From: an uncultured Lachnospiraceae bacterium
GTDB lineage: Bacteria; Bacillota; Clostridia; Lachnospirales; Lachnospiraceae
DNA length: 56,676 nt
Direction of reading: 5' to 3'
NCBI GenBank assembly: GCA_947177165.1
Contig: CAMWTP010000034.1
Span: 1-56,676 of the forward strand
In this document: positions 45,262 to 53,801 of the stretch, piece after piece
How the letters are laid out: the number at the start of each line of letters is the position of its first letter
How positions within the stretch are numbered: the first letter of the stretch is position 1
The notes under the pieces: model-generated
The model's database searches: none
The model's input: only the letters and a program-made list of their open reading frames with translations
Told to the model about the DNA's origin: nothing
Translations under genes and position numbers: made by a program

Positions 45262-46101
45262 ATGGGAACAAAGATGAAAATAAACCTGAAAAAAACAGTG
45301 CTGCTAATCGCACTCCTGACTGCTGCCTTCCTCCTGGGACGGGGCATCGCTTATGTCAGATACGAAAAAATTGACGAATCAGCGATTCCGGCCAGCGGAA
45401 GTGTCTCCTCCGAAAACTGGGGGCTGGGCTTTGGTCAGGAGGGCAGTCAGCCCACTGGAAATGCCTCTGTCGATGAACTGAAAAAATACGATGCCCATTA
45501 CGTGGGAGACAACACAGAAAAAGTGATCTATCTCACTTTCGATGCCGGTTATGAAAACGGGAACACGCAGCCCATCCTGGACGCATTGAAAAAGCACAGC
45601 GTGCCCGCTACTTTCTTCGTTGTTGGCCACTATCTGGAATCAGCGCCAGAGCTTGTAAAGCAGATGGTCGCAGACGGGCACTTTGTAGGAAACCACACTT
45701 ATCACCATTTGGATATGTCCTCCATCGCCTCGAAAGAATCCTTCGAAAAAGAGATGCAGGATGTAGAAAATCTGTTCAAAGAAATCACCGGCACAGAACT
45801 GGCACATTTCTACCGGCCGCCGCAGGGAAAATACAATACAAACAATCTAAAGATGGCACAGGAGCTTGGATATCACACCTTCTTCTGGAGCCTTGCCTAT
45901 GTCGACTGGTATCAGGATAAACAGCCGACAAGAGAAGAGGCCTTCAAAAAACTCGTCGGAAGGATTCATCCCGGCGCAATCGTTCTCCTGCACAGCACCT
46001 CCCAGACAAACGGCGAGATTCTCGACGAGCTGCTGACAAGATGGGAGGAAATGGGCTACACCTTCCGCACACTGGAAGACTTTGCAAAGACATCAGAATA
46101 A
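45262..46101 (+). CDS. pdaA: PdaA-type polysaccharide deacetylase
   Basis: About 279 aa. An N-terminal membrane anchor/signal (TVLLIALLTAAFLLGRGIAYV) is followed by the NodB domain: TFDAGYENGNTQPILDALKKHSVPATFFVVGHYLE (metal Asp), GNHTYHHLDMSS (metal His pair), FYRPPQGKYN, YHTFFWSLAYVDW and HPGAIVLLHSTS. The whole domain aligns with PdaA, which removes the acetyl group during formation of muramic-delta-lactam in spore cortex peptidoglycan. This suggests, but does not prove, that the organism retains sporulation genes. The start is the ATG after TGAGG. Its 3' end overlaps the convergent HD-hydrolase gene by 9 bases. Confidence 0.88.
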   Translation: MGTKMKINLKKTVLLIALLTAAFLLGRGIAYVRYEKIDESAIPASGSVSSENWGLGFGQEGSQPTGNASVDELKKYDAHYVGDNTEKVIYLTFDAGYENGNTQPILDALKKHSVPATFFVVGHYLESAPELVKQMVADGHFVGNHTYHHLDMSSIASKESFEKEMQDVENLFKEITGTELAHFYRPPQGKYNTNNLKMAQELGYHTFFWSLAYVDWYQDKQPTREEAFKKLVGRIHPGAIVLLHSTSQTNGEILDELLTRWEEMGYTFRTLEDFAKTSE

Positions 46102-46866
46102 AATACTCAGGTAATAATCGTACACCTTCATGACACTTGTATCACAAAATACAGTGAGCTGATCTCTGACCGCCCTGAAATACCACTCCTGCTTTGCCTT
46201 GTCCGGCTGGTTGAACTTATCCCAGATCTCAACCCCCAGATAATGCTGCTCCCTCGCAATCGACTCCAGATTGGCGGTCTTGTCCGCAAGGACAATTATC
46301 TTTGTATCCGGCGAAGCATTCTTTAAATGCTCCACCGTTTCGCGCTTTCTGATCTCCCATGTCTGGGAGGCAGGCATATTGCGGCGCTTATTCTCCGTCT
46401 CTGTCTCCACAAGCCCGGCTACCCGCTCTCCAAACTCTCTTTTCAGGTCGTCAAATGTCACCCAGGTGTCCTCGACCGTGTCATGGAGAATCGCCGCAGC
46501 AAGCACCTCGGTATCCTGTGTGAGCTCCAGCGCATAATTCATGGTCGTGATAATATGTGTAAAATAAGGAATCTTTGTCTTCTTCCTGTACTGTCCCAAA
46601 TGCGCCCTGGCAGCGTATGCATACGCCTTGTAGAGCCGCTCGTCCAAACCATCGGCAGACGGAAAAAGGGCTGGCTGATCATCCATCCCTTTCTCGTTAT
46701 AACGGCACACAAACTCTCCTTTGGCGCACTCTGCCTTTCCAGTATAAAAAGGACATCCGCGCCCACACACATGCTGTTCCATCCTGACATTCAAAAAACT
46801 ATCCACTGCCCTGCAATAGAAATATCCTTCCCTGTCTGCACTTACAAAATGTTCGTTTTGATTCAT
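46093..46866 (-). CDS. HD hydrolase of RelA/SpoT (small alarmone hydrolase) type
   Basis: 257 aa. Residues 80-190 match the RSH hydrolase fold: YAYAARAHLGQYRKKTKIPYFTHI, AAAILHDTVEDTWVTFDDLKREFG (HD plus ED) and IIVLADKTANLESI. These enzymes hydrolyse (p)ppGpp or other 3'-phosphorylated nucleotides. No synthetase or TGS/ACT domain is present. The N-terminal 60 residues carry four Cys in VCGRGCPFYTGKAEC...FVC (34, 38, 47, 54), a possible metal site I do not recognise from the standard family. It is separated by 3 bases from the upstream SH3-protein gene and is probably translationally coupled to it. Confidence 0.8.
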   Translation of the reverse strand: MNQNEHFVSADREGYFYCRAVDSFLNVRMEQHVCGRGCPFYTGKAECAKGEFVCRYNEKGMDDQPALFPSADGLDERLYKAYAYAARAHLGQYRKKTKIPYFTHIITTMNYALELTQDTEVLAAAILHDTVEDTWVTFDDLKREFGERVAGLVETETENKRRNMPASQTWEIRKRETVEHLKNASPDTKIIVLADKTANLESIAREQHYLGVEIWDKFNQPDKAKQEWYFRAVRDQLTVFCDTSVMKVYDYYLSILF

Positions 46867-46869
46867 GGC

Positions 46870-47781
46870 CTAATCCTTTTTGGTAAACTCTATAATCCAA
46901 CCCTTGCCTTCACTGCCGTCACTCGTCTTGTAATCGCCATACTCCATGCGGCACGTAAATGAAACACCCTGCTCCGCTTTCATCTCATTCACCACAGTCT
47001 CCATCGCCTTCTTGACCTTGGTCTCGTCGCTTCCGATGCTGGAATTTCTGTACACCGTCCCAAACTTCCCGATATCATAGCGTATCGCCCGGTTCAATGC
47101 CAGCTTCAAATCCCTGTCATTGCGAAACGGTCCGGCCAGACTGTCGCTGAGGTAATTGTTCCGATAGTTGATGAGATACGCCTGCATCGTCAAAGCAGCC
47201 ACATTCTTGTCTACCTTCGACTCGCTCTCGTACACTTCCTTCAGGGTTTTTCCGCTGTCCTGCATAATACAGTTCTCCAGCATCGCATATCCCATCAGGA
47301 AGGAATCGAGATACTTGATATATGTATTTTCGTCCATGTCCTCGACGTCATCCGCATCGAAGTCGCTCAGCTCCGGATTTCTGTAAAAGGAAAAAGTCCC
47401 CTTTGTCAGCTTCTTGATGTCCGTGCCCGACACAACCGCATTGGCGCTGCTCGCGTTCTTGGAAACCAGACCTTCACCCATCACATAGTAAGTGCCATTT
47501 AAGGATATCCGGAACCAGCCGTTGGAAGTGATTCCTGTCACATTGACAGGAATGTCCGGCGCTATCACTGTCACCACTTCCGAGTTGACATCCGGCTGTT
47601 TATACACTTTTGTCTTGTCGTTGCTGTAGAGCACTGCCTTGTTCTCGGTGACAGTGAACTCTGCCGCACAGGTCTCCAGGAGCTGCCCGTTTACTCCGGC
47701 AGTCTGTGCGGCGGAAACAGCTACCACAGCTGCCATCAGCGCTCCCGCCAGTTTTAGTCCCAATTTTTTTGTCCGTATCAT
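46870..47781 (-). CDS. Secreted SH3-domain protein of unknown function
   Basis: 303 aa. A signal peptide (LGLKLAGALMAAVVAVSAAQTAGV) is followed by a bacterial SH3-like segment, KAVLYSNDKTKVYKQPDVNSEVVTVIAPDIPVNVTGITSNGWFRISLNGTYYVMGEGLV. The C-terminal 190 residues are helical with a final beta segment and match no family I know. SH3 domains of this kind often bind cell-wall peptides. It sits between the PepO lipoprotein and the RSH-like hydrolase on the same strand with short gaps, so the three probably share a transcript. Confidence 0.7.
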   Translation of the reverse strand: MIRTKKLGLKLAGALMAAVVAVSAAQTAGVNGQLLETCAAEFTVTENKAVLYSNDKTKVYKQPDVNSEVVTVIAPDIPVNVTGITSNGWFRISLNGTYYVMGEGLVSKNASSANAVVSGTDIKKLTKGTFSFYRNPELSDFDADDVEDMDENTYIKYLDSFLMGYAMLENCIMQDSGKTLKEVYESESKVDKNVAALTMQAYLINYRNNYLSDSLAGPFRNDRDLKLALNRAIRYDIGKFGTVYRNSSIGSDETKVKKAMETVVNEMKAEQGVSFTCRMEYGDYKTSDGSEGKGWIIEFTKKD

Positions 47782-47804
47782 ACTCTTCTCCCCTTTATAT
47801 CACG

Positions 47805-49931
47805 CTATTTCCAGATTCCAACCCTGTCCTCCGGCGCCACATACATCCCGTCCGTCTCCTTGATGTCGTAAATCTCGTAAAAGGCATCGCAGGAGCTTAA
47901 GACTGCATTGACGCGCACCTTGTTCGGCGAATGTGTATCTGTGTTTAACAGATACATCATAAAACTTGCCGTGTCCTCACTTGCCCAGTTATAGGTCATC
48001 TGTCCAAACGCCTCGTCAAGTGCCTTCGCATCATCTCCGATAATAGAGGTAATGCAGGTCATCGCGCCGAGATCTGCGATATTCTCCATCAGTGTCAGGT
48101 CTCCATTGACCTTGATCCCCATCATCTCATAGTTGCTGTAATAGTCTACAATAGACTGCGACATCCTCTTGTACTCCGCAAGCTCCTCGTCCGTCCACCA
48201 CACATTATAGTTGCCATACTCATCATAGAGCGCACCGCTCGAATCAAATGCGTGGCTGACCTCATGGGCTATGACAAAGCCAATTCCTCCCAGGTTTGCT
48301 CCGTAACTGTTGTCACTGTCATAAAATGGTGCCTGCAAAATTGCCGCTGGAAAGATGATCTCATTATTCAGTGGATCATACATCGCGTTGATCGTCTGCG
48401 GTGTCACATCCCACTCTGACCGATCAACCTTGGTTCCAAGCTTACTCAGACTGTCGTCGATCGCGACCTGCATACTCACCAGCAGATTGGACAGCAGACT
48501 TCCTCCCTCGGAAATCGGCGTCACCTGCATCATATCGCGGGCTGCCGGCCACTCGTCCGGATATCCGATCTTGACCTGCATCGTCTCAAGCTTCCGGATC
48601 GCCTTCTTTTTCGTCTCGTCGCTCATCCATTCCTGCCTGTTGATGATCGTCTCATATTCCTCCAGAATCTCTTCGATCATCTCCTCCACTGCCTCTTTAT
48701 CCTCCGCGGAGAAGTGCCGTTCCACATAGAGCATGCCAAAATCCCACGGCAGCATATCCTGCGTCAGGTTTTTCCATGTCCTCTCATCCCCCCGGCTCTC
48801 CGTGATGCCGTACAGTGCATTTCTCATATCGTCGCTGAGCCTGACATAGGTAGCATTGGCATATTTTGCCGTATCGTTCAGCATGACAAATGTCGAGTAA
48901 TCCTTCAGCGCCTGCAAATTTTCTTCTACCAGCAATGAGTTAATCTTCTTTGCCTGCTCCACATCCATGACAATATATTTATCCTGCCCGTCAACCCGCA
49001 GTGTCTCGAGCATCCTGGGCACATCGATATTGGTATAGAGCGTCTGCAGCCCCTCTGCCGTGTACACATTGTACGTCAGGGATGGATCGTAGAGCTGTTC
49101 TGTCGTCAGCGTTGACTCACAGATATCACGCAAAAGGCGTTCGATAGAATCCGTACTCTGTGCCGCCTCATCCGCTGTCATGCCAAACTCCATCAGCATA
49201 TCGCTGATATAGTTAAGATAGAGTTCCATATACTCCTGTGTATTCCCGCCCTCGACATACTCCTTGCCGATCAGTGTGTCCGCGTACAGCATGTATACCG
49301 CATACTCACTGGAATCTGCCTTATCCTGCATAATATTGTACCCGCCGACAATGCTGCTGAACCCAAACTCACCGCTCAGGTGCGCCAGCGCGTCCACATA
49401 CTCATCAATATCAGAAGCGTTCCGTATACTGTCCATATGCGGTTTCAGCGGACCAAGCCCTGTCTCGTTGCGGTTATCCATGTCCGTCACACACTCGTAC
49501 ATATCCTTGATCTTCTGCTCAGAACTTCCTTTTTCGTAAGTCTTTCCGTCATTTGCCAGTTCATCGATAATATTATTCATCTCCGAATTCACGACGGCAC
49601 TCAGCTCACCAAACCAGTCCCAGTGCGCGTCTGTCGCAGCAAGCTCAATCCTCGACAGCAGATTCTCATTGACAAACTCATAGTAATCATCCTGATATCT
49701 GACTTCGGTATCCTCGTCGTCTGTACTCTGTTCATCTGTCTCCTGTTCATCGGTATCCTGCACAGCAGAAGACCCGTTTGTCTCTTCCCTTTCCGCCTTC
49801 GCACTGTTAAACATATCTTTGATACTGTCTTTTGTCTCATTTCCCGCTGTGTCAGTATTCTCTGTACTGCACCCCATAAGCTGCAGCGGCAGTGCGAATG
49901 CCATCAACAACGCCAGTATTCGTTTTTTCAT
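47805..49931 (-). CDS. pepO: M13-family metallopeptidase (PepO-like lipoprotein)
   Basis: About 708 aa. Lipoprotein signal LALLMAFALPLQLMGC, then an acidic Asp/Glu/Ser/Thr linker (DTDEQETDEQSTDDEDTEV), then a neprilysin-like fold. Zinc site HEVSHAFDSSGALYDEYG has both His and the catalytic Glu. ENIADLGAM supplies the third ligand, and NAMYDPLNNEIIFPAAILQAPFYD is the usual block before the zinc site. The C-terminal end (PNKVRVNAVLSSCDAFYEIY) is standard. It should be a surface-anchored oligopeptidase. The start is placed at the second ATG, with GAGAGG upstream. A TTGACT-17-TAAATA promoter lies at 50000-50028. Confidence 0.93.
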   Translation of the reverse strand: MKKRILALLMAFALPLQLMGCSTENTDTAGNETKDSIKDMFNSAKAEREETNGSSAVQDTDEQETDEQSTDDEDTEVRYQDDYYEFVNENLLSRIELAATDAHWDWFGELSAVVNSEMNNIIDELANDGKTYEKGSSEQKIKDMYECVTDMDNRNETGLGPLKPHMDSIRNASDIDEYVDALAHLSGEFGFSSIVGGYNIMQDKADSSEYAVYMLYADTLIGKEYVEGGNTQEYMELYLNYISDMLMEFGMTADEAAQSTDSIERLLRDICESTLTTEQLYDPSLTYNVYTAEGLQTLYTNIDVPRMLETLRVDGQDKYIVMDVEQAKKINSLLVEENLQALKDYSTFVMLNDTAKYANATYVRLSDDMRNALYGITESRGDERTWKNLTQDMLPWDFGMLYVERHFSAEDKEAVEEMIEEILEEYETIINRQEWMSDETKKKAIRKLETMQVKIGYPDEWPAARDMMQVTPISEGGSLLSNLLVSMQVAIDDSLSKLGTKVDRSEWDVTPQTINAMYDPLNNEIIFPAAILQAPFYDSDNSYGANLGGIGFVIAHEVSHAFDSSGALYDEYGNYNVWWTDEELAEYKRMSQSIVDYYSNYEMMGIKVNGDLTLMENIADLGAMTCITSIIGDDAKALDEAFGQMTYNWASEDTASFMMYLLNTDTHSPNKVRVNAVLSSCDAFYEIYDIKETDGMYVAPEDRVGIWK

Positions 49932-49999
49932 GCTGGTTAACCTCTCTCTAAACATATTACTCTGTAACCACTCAGTACCCGCATAGTTACATTCAAAGA

Positions 50000-50028
50000 T
50001 ATTTATATTTTATAACAAACCCAGTCAA
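50000..50028 (-). promoter_or_regulatory. pepO promoter
   Basis: TTGACT (50023-50028), a 17-bp spacer and TAAATA (50000-50005) read toward pepO on the minus strand. Confidence 0.55.
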
Positions 50029-50084
50029 AACACAACAATTCTTACGAAAACTTCATATTCCTTTCACAATAATCGCTTTAACTG

Positions 50085-50113
50085 TTTACAAATCCCCTGA
50101 AAACGCGTAATAT
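50085..50113 (+). promoter_or_regulatory. GDPD gene promoter
   Basis: TTTACA (50085-50090), a 17-bp spacer and TAATAT (50108-50113) lie just before the GDPD gene. The leader is very short: the GGAGG ribosome site begins at 50124. Confidence 0.65.
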
Positions 50114-50139
50114 AGGAATGTATGGAGGTAATTTACGCT

Positions 50140-51069
50140 ATGATGGGACTATTGTTTACGCTGTTGGAAATCATTTTATCCTTTATCTCGGTATCGGTTT
50201 TGTATCTGATATCCATCAAGCCGCGCACGCACGGACGCCCCGATTACAAGCCCTTTTTCGGACACATGTATGCCCACCGCGGACTTCACAACATGAATCC
50301 TGCGATTCAAAAACTGAAAAATATCGGACACAGTCTCGGACAGCAGCCGGAAACAGAGTCAAAACCTGCAGACACCGAAGAAAAACTTCCCGAAAATTCC
50401 TACGCTGCCATCAAACGGGCCGCAGACCTGGGCTATGGCATTGAGTTTGACGTACATCTCACCAAAGATGATATCCCTGTTGTCTTCCACGACGATACCT
50501 TAAACCGGATCTGCGGTGTCAGGGGAAATTTAAGGGATTATACATACGAGGAGCTTCAACAGTTCCGCCTGCTCGGGACAGAGGAGCGCATCCCCGCTTT
50601 TGCCGATATCCTGAAAATGGTTGACGGCAGGGTTCCTCTGATCATTGAGTACAAAGTAGAAAAAAATGCTGACAAGCTGTGCCGGATCTGCGACAGCATC
50701 CTTTCTGATTATAAAGGGCTGTACTGTATCGAATCCTTTCATCCGCTGGCCGTGCGCTGGTACAAAATCCACAGGCCACACATCGTGCGCGGACAGCTCT
50801 CCGAGGATTTTACAAGGCAGAAACTGAATATTCCGTACTTTCTGCTGTCACACCTGATCGGCAACTGCTATGCGTCACCTGATTTCATCGCGTACAACTG
50901 CAAGCACAGAAACGAGCTCTCGCGAAATATCTGCCGGAAATTCTACAAGAGCCTGAGCGTCGCATGGACCGTCCGGTCACAGGAGGAGCTCGACAGGGTA
51001 TCCAGGAGTTTCGACTTATTTATCTTTGAGGACTTTGTTCCCGCAGAGCAGAGGGAAAATTGTTCCTGA
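50140..51069 (+). CDS. Glycerophosphodiester phosphodiesterase family protein
   Basis: About 309 aa. One N-terminal membrane helix (GLLFTLLEIILSFISVSVLYLIS) is followed by a GDPD barrel with MYAHRGLH (active-site His), ENSYAAIKRAADLGYGIEFDVHLTKDDIPVVFHDDTL (metal Glu/Asp and second His) and LIIEYKVEK. It hydrolyses glycerophosphodiesters to glycerol 3-phosphate and an alcohol. A loop of about 40 residues between HRG and ENS (QKLKNIGHSLGQQPETESKPADTEEKLP) is longer than usual. The start chosen is the ATG 11 nt after GGAGG; the earlier ATG overlaps that ribosome site. Confidence 0.9.
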   Translation: MMGLLFTLLEIILSFISVSVLYLISIKPRTHGRPDYKPFFGHMYAHRGLHNMNPAIQKLKNIGHSLGQQPETESKPADTEEKLPENSYAAIKRAADLGYGIEFDVHLTKDDIPVVFHDDTLNRICGVRGNLRDYTYEELQQFRLLGTEERIPAFADILKMVDGRVPLIIEYKVEKNADKLCRICDSILSDYKGLYCIESFHPLAVRWYKIHRPHIVRGQLSEDFTRQKLNIPYFLLSHLIGNCYASPDFIAYNCKHRNELSRNICRKFYKSLSVAWTVRSQEELDRVSRSFDLFIFEDFVPAEQRENCS

Positions 51070-51226
51070 CATTTCATTTATTTTGTGTAATTGTGTAAAA
51101 ATTCTGAAAATTTTCGTTCACAATATAATATTCTGATGATTTTTTGTCGATACTGTTTATGACAAGCAGTTTTGCCGGACCGCGAACAATAACACATTTT
51201 AACAAAGGAATTAGGAGGATTCCCAT

Positions 51227-51427
51227 ATGAAGGATTTAGTAAGAGAAATGGATTTCACGACACTAAAAGACAACTTTGATGAACTATGCGATGACATAAA
51301 CAACGGTGATGAGGCCGTCGCTCTCACATTGAAGAGCGGGCGCAAGGTTTTCCTCATGCCTGAAAAAAATTACGACAATATCTCCCATATCATTATGGTA
51401 AATACATCAGAAAATGCATTACATTGA
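51227..51427 (+). CDS. Orphan Phd/YefM-like antitoxin-type protein
   Basis: 66 aa. DFTTLKDNFDELCDDINNGDEAVALTLKSGRKVFLMPEKNYDNIS matches the N-terminal DNA-binding fold of Phd/YefM antitoxins (short beta strand, helix with L..F, then V.LT...G..V.LM....Y). The C-terminal toxin-binding helix is shortened and there is no RelE/Doc-like toxin gene next to it. A strong AGGAGG ribosome site precedes the ATG and a good terminator follows, so the gene is expressed as a single unit. It may be a solitary regulator or a remnant of a toxin-antitoxin pair. Confidence 0.65.
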   Translation: MKDLVREMDFTTLKDNFDELCDDINNGDEAVALTLKSGRKVFLMPEKNYDNISHIIMVNTSENALH

Positions 51428-51446
51428 GATCCACAATATAAATTCA

Positions 51447-51492
51447 CAATATAAAAATGCAGTGCCCTTCACGGAACTGCATTTTTATATTG
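51447..51492. terminator. Bidirectional terminator between antitoxin-like gene and PAP2 gene
   Basis: A perfect 17-bp stem has arms at 51447-51463 and 51476-51492, with A-run and T-run flanks. It lies between the convergent genes. Confidence 0.9.
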
Positions 51493-51528
51493 CTTTATTT
51501 CTTTTCTACCTGCATCTGCTCTGTCAAA

Positions 51529-52215
51529 TCACTTGATTCTCGCCGTAAATACCCGCTTCTCTCTGACTGCTGTTCTCTTGTAGCAGATCGAATACATCAC
51601 CGCCGACAACAAGAACGCCAGAAGCACATCCAGCATGGAATGCTGTTTGATCAGAACTGTCGAACATATGATGCTGGCACCGAGCGCAAGCATCGACGTC
51701 CTGATAACGTTGTGGCCTGCAAAGCACCTGCTCCTCCACACCGCAATCATGATTGCGACCGAGTTGTACACATGAATGCTCGGCAGAATATTTGTCGGTG
51801 TGTCTGTCGCGTACAGATGTCTGATCAGATCGATAAAAATGTTATCTCTCACAAAAACTTTCGGCCGCAGATTGTGTCCGTTTGGAAAGACAGCTGACAC
51901 GACGATGAAGATTGTCATTCCCGCCATCAGAAACGCTACCAGCTTATCGCTCTCCTCCCTGTCCCTGATACACAGAAATACAACGGTGAACGCCACATAC
52001 ACAAACCATAACAGATACGGCACAATAAAGATTTCGCAAAATGGTATATATTCGTCAATCCAAAAATCAATCTCATGTACTGCCACATCTCTCCGCTCAA
52101 GATAGAAAAACGCCATGAGATAAAAAACTGCATACACGGACATGACTGCCAGTGACTTGTACTGCATCACAAGCTCTGATGCCCGCCTGTAAATACTTTT
52201 TCCTTTCCTTTTCAC
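51529..52215 (-). CDS. PAP2-family membrane phosphatase
   Basis: About 228 aa with six membrane helices. The phosphatase motifs are NILPSIHVYNSV (PSxH, motif 2) and STVLIKQHSMLDVL (motif 3 with catalytic His and Asp). Motif 1 is degenerate (NLRPKVFVRDN). The family dephosphorylates lipid phosphates such as phosphatidic acid or undecaprenyl pyrophosphate. I place the start at a GTG with GGAGGGG six nt upstream (52215). The long frame would add 31 residues in front of KRKGKSIYRR and lacks such a site. It is divergent from the PHP gene. Confidence 0.82.
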   Translation of the reverse strand: MKRKGKSIYRRASELVMQYKSLAVMSVYAVFYLMAFFYLERRDVAVHEIDFWIDEYIPFCEIFIVPYLLWFVYVAFTVVFLCIRDREESDKLVAFLMAGMTIFIVVSAVFPNGHNLRPKVFVRDNIFIDLIRHLYATDTPTNILPSIHVYNSVAIMIAVWRSRCFAGHNVIRTSMLALGASIICSTVLIKQHSMLDVLLAFLLSAVMYSICYKRTAVREKRVFTARIK

Positions 52216-52647
52216 AATATTCCCCTCCATAAAAATAGACAATTCCTGTTCCTTTCTAAGTTCATCATTATAGTAGATACATTTTGCAAAGTCAACTTGT
52301 AAATGCAAATCTTTAAGTAATCTTCATAAAATCTTAAAACTCTCATTTTTCTCCAAAACTCAGGGCATCTGTGAATACCCGCACCACCGGCATTGTTCGA
52401 TATGAGCACAAATCACCGCTCAAATGCGATTGCTGTGTACAAATTTACCTACATATTTCATTTTTTCAAAATCAGGACAAATTATTCAACAATATCCCGC
52501 ATATAATTTTATGAATTTTTTTATATGTTTTCCATAAATTGATGTTTGATTATTTTGTTTATTTCGAGTACACTTAATAAAGAAAGAAATTGTTTCGTTT
52601 CAGGGAAAAATTTTTCAGCTCTTATTAATATGGAGGTTACGTCTGTT
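52216..52647. promoter_or_regulatory. PAP2-PHP divergent intergenic region
   Basis: 432 AT-rich bases. On the plus strand TTGATT (52546-52551), a 17-bp spacer and TACACT (52569-52574) make a fair promoter for the PHP gene. GGAGG is at 52632-52636. I see no gene, repeat or structured RNA in the rest. Confidence 0.5.
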
Positions 52648-53421
52648 ATGAGATTCGATATGCACTGCCACACAAAGGAAGGTTCTATGGATGGGAAAAT
52701 TCCAATCTCCGAATATATTCAGATTTTAAAGTCCAAAGGCTTTCATGGTATGCTTGTGACAGACCATGACTCCTACAATGGTTTCCGCAGATACCGCGAC
52801 CATTTGAAAGGTAATATCGGTGATTTTGTTGTTCTGAAAGGAATTGAGTACGATACGATCGATGCAGGCCACATTCTCGTGATCCTGCCGGAAAATGTAA
52901 AGCTTCTTCTGATGGAATGCCGCGGTCTTCCCGTGAAGGTTCTCCAGGATGTCGTACACAGACACGGCGGTATCCTCGGCCCGGCACATCCCTGCGGCGA
53001 GCGCCACTTAAGCATCACGCGCACGCGCGCCTACAAGAGAAACCCTGACATCATGAAACATTTTGATTTTCTCGAGGCATTTAATGCCTGCGAATCACAG
53101 GAGTCCAACTCGGAAGCGCGAAAACTTGCGTCTCAGTATCATCTGCCTATGTTCGGCGGAAGTGATTCCCATCACTCCGACTGTGTAGGCACCGCATACA
53201 CAGAATTGAAAACTGATATCGCAAGTGAATCAGAGCTGATCCAGTACATCCGGGAAAAGAGAGCCATAAACTATGGCGGAGAATATTATCAGGGCACTGT
53301 CAAAGGGAAAATCGGTGTCTTTAATCATATCCTGGTGGAGGGTTTCTGGTTCTACAACCGTTTTGCAAGCATGTACCGCCACCACAAGAGAAAGCTTGCG
53401 CTGTCTCTCTTAGATCATTAG
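52648..53421 (+). CDS. PHP-domain phosphoesterase
   Basis: About 257 aa. It begins MRFDMHCHTKEGSMDGKIP, the first PHP metal motif (HxH), followed by GMLVTDHDSYNG, GHILVILPE, GGILGPAHPCGER and GGSDSHHSDCVGTAYTEL near the C-terminus. All the metal-binding His/Asp blocks are present. PHP proteins of this size hydrolyse phosphoesters such as 3',5'-bisphosphonucleotides or histidinol phosphate; the substrate is not clear. The start is set at this ATG because the longer frame's 34 extra residues have no family match. A strong terminator follows. Confidence 0.85.
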   Translation: MRFDMHCHTKEGSMDGKIPISEYIQILKSKGFHGMLVTDHDSYNGFRRYRDHLKGNIGDFVVLKGIEYDTIDAGHILVILPENVKLLLMECRGLPVKVLQDVVHRHGGILGPAHPCGERHLSITRTRAYKRNPDIMKHFDFLEAFNACESQESNSEARKLASQYHLPMFGGSDSHHSDCVGTAYTELKTDIASESELIQYIREKRAINYGGEYYQGTVKGKIGVFNHILVEGFWFYNRFASMYRHHKRKLALSLLDH

Positions 53422-53439
53422 AAACCGCAAAAGATGCTG

Positions 53440-53480
53440 ACATACAAAAATACGCCGCTAAGCGGCGTATTTTTGTATGT
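53440..53480. terminator. Bidirectional terminator after PHP gene
   Basis: A near-perfect 20-bp palindrome is centred at 53460, with arms at 53440-53459 and 53461-53480 and A/T runs outside a GC core. It serves the PHP gene and the convergent small gene. Confidence 0.9.
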
Positions 53481-53492
53481 GTGTGACTCATA

Positions 53493-53687
53493 TCATATCT
53501 CATGCTCAATCCTTAATTTATTCGTATGCATCTCCATCAGTTTATAGCGGTACTCATCGTCTGTGATTACCCGCTCCAGGGTATCCATATCGCCCTCCTC
53601 GAGCAGTGTCTTTAACAGCTCATTGTAGCTCTTGATAATATTCCTCTCCAGAAGCTCCATCTCGTTCAATTCTTTTTCCTCTCCCAT
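53493..53687 (-). CDS. Small helical protein of unknown function
   Basis: About 64 aa, charged, almost all helix (MGEEKELNEMELLERNIIKSYNELLKTLLEEGDMDTLERVITDDEYRYKLMEMHTNKL). No family recognised. The ATG chosen has GGAAAGGCAGG upstream; the longest frame starts nine codons earlier. It lies downstream of cheD on the same strand, 114 bases away, and ends at a shared terminator. A link to chemotaxis is only suggested by position. Confidence 0.55.
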   Translation of the reverse strand: MGEEKELNEMELLERNIIKSYNELLKTLLEEGDMDTLERVITDDEYRYKLMEMHTNKLRIEHEI

Positions 53688-53728
53688 ATCAATGCCTGCC
53701 TTTCCTGATTTCACATTTCAGATTACAG

Positions 53729-53760
53729 AATTCAAATCTCATAATTCAAATCTCATAATT
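53729..53760. repeat. 14-bp tandem repeat in the cheD-small gene gap
   Basis: AATTCAAATCTCAT occurs twice in tandem (53729-53742 and 53743-53756) and is followed by a third AATT. No function is visible. Confidence 0.6.
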
Positions 53761-53801
53761 TACAGTTCAACTGCCCGACACTCCATCCGGCCATATCTGC
53801 A

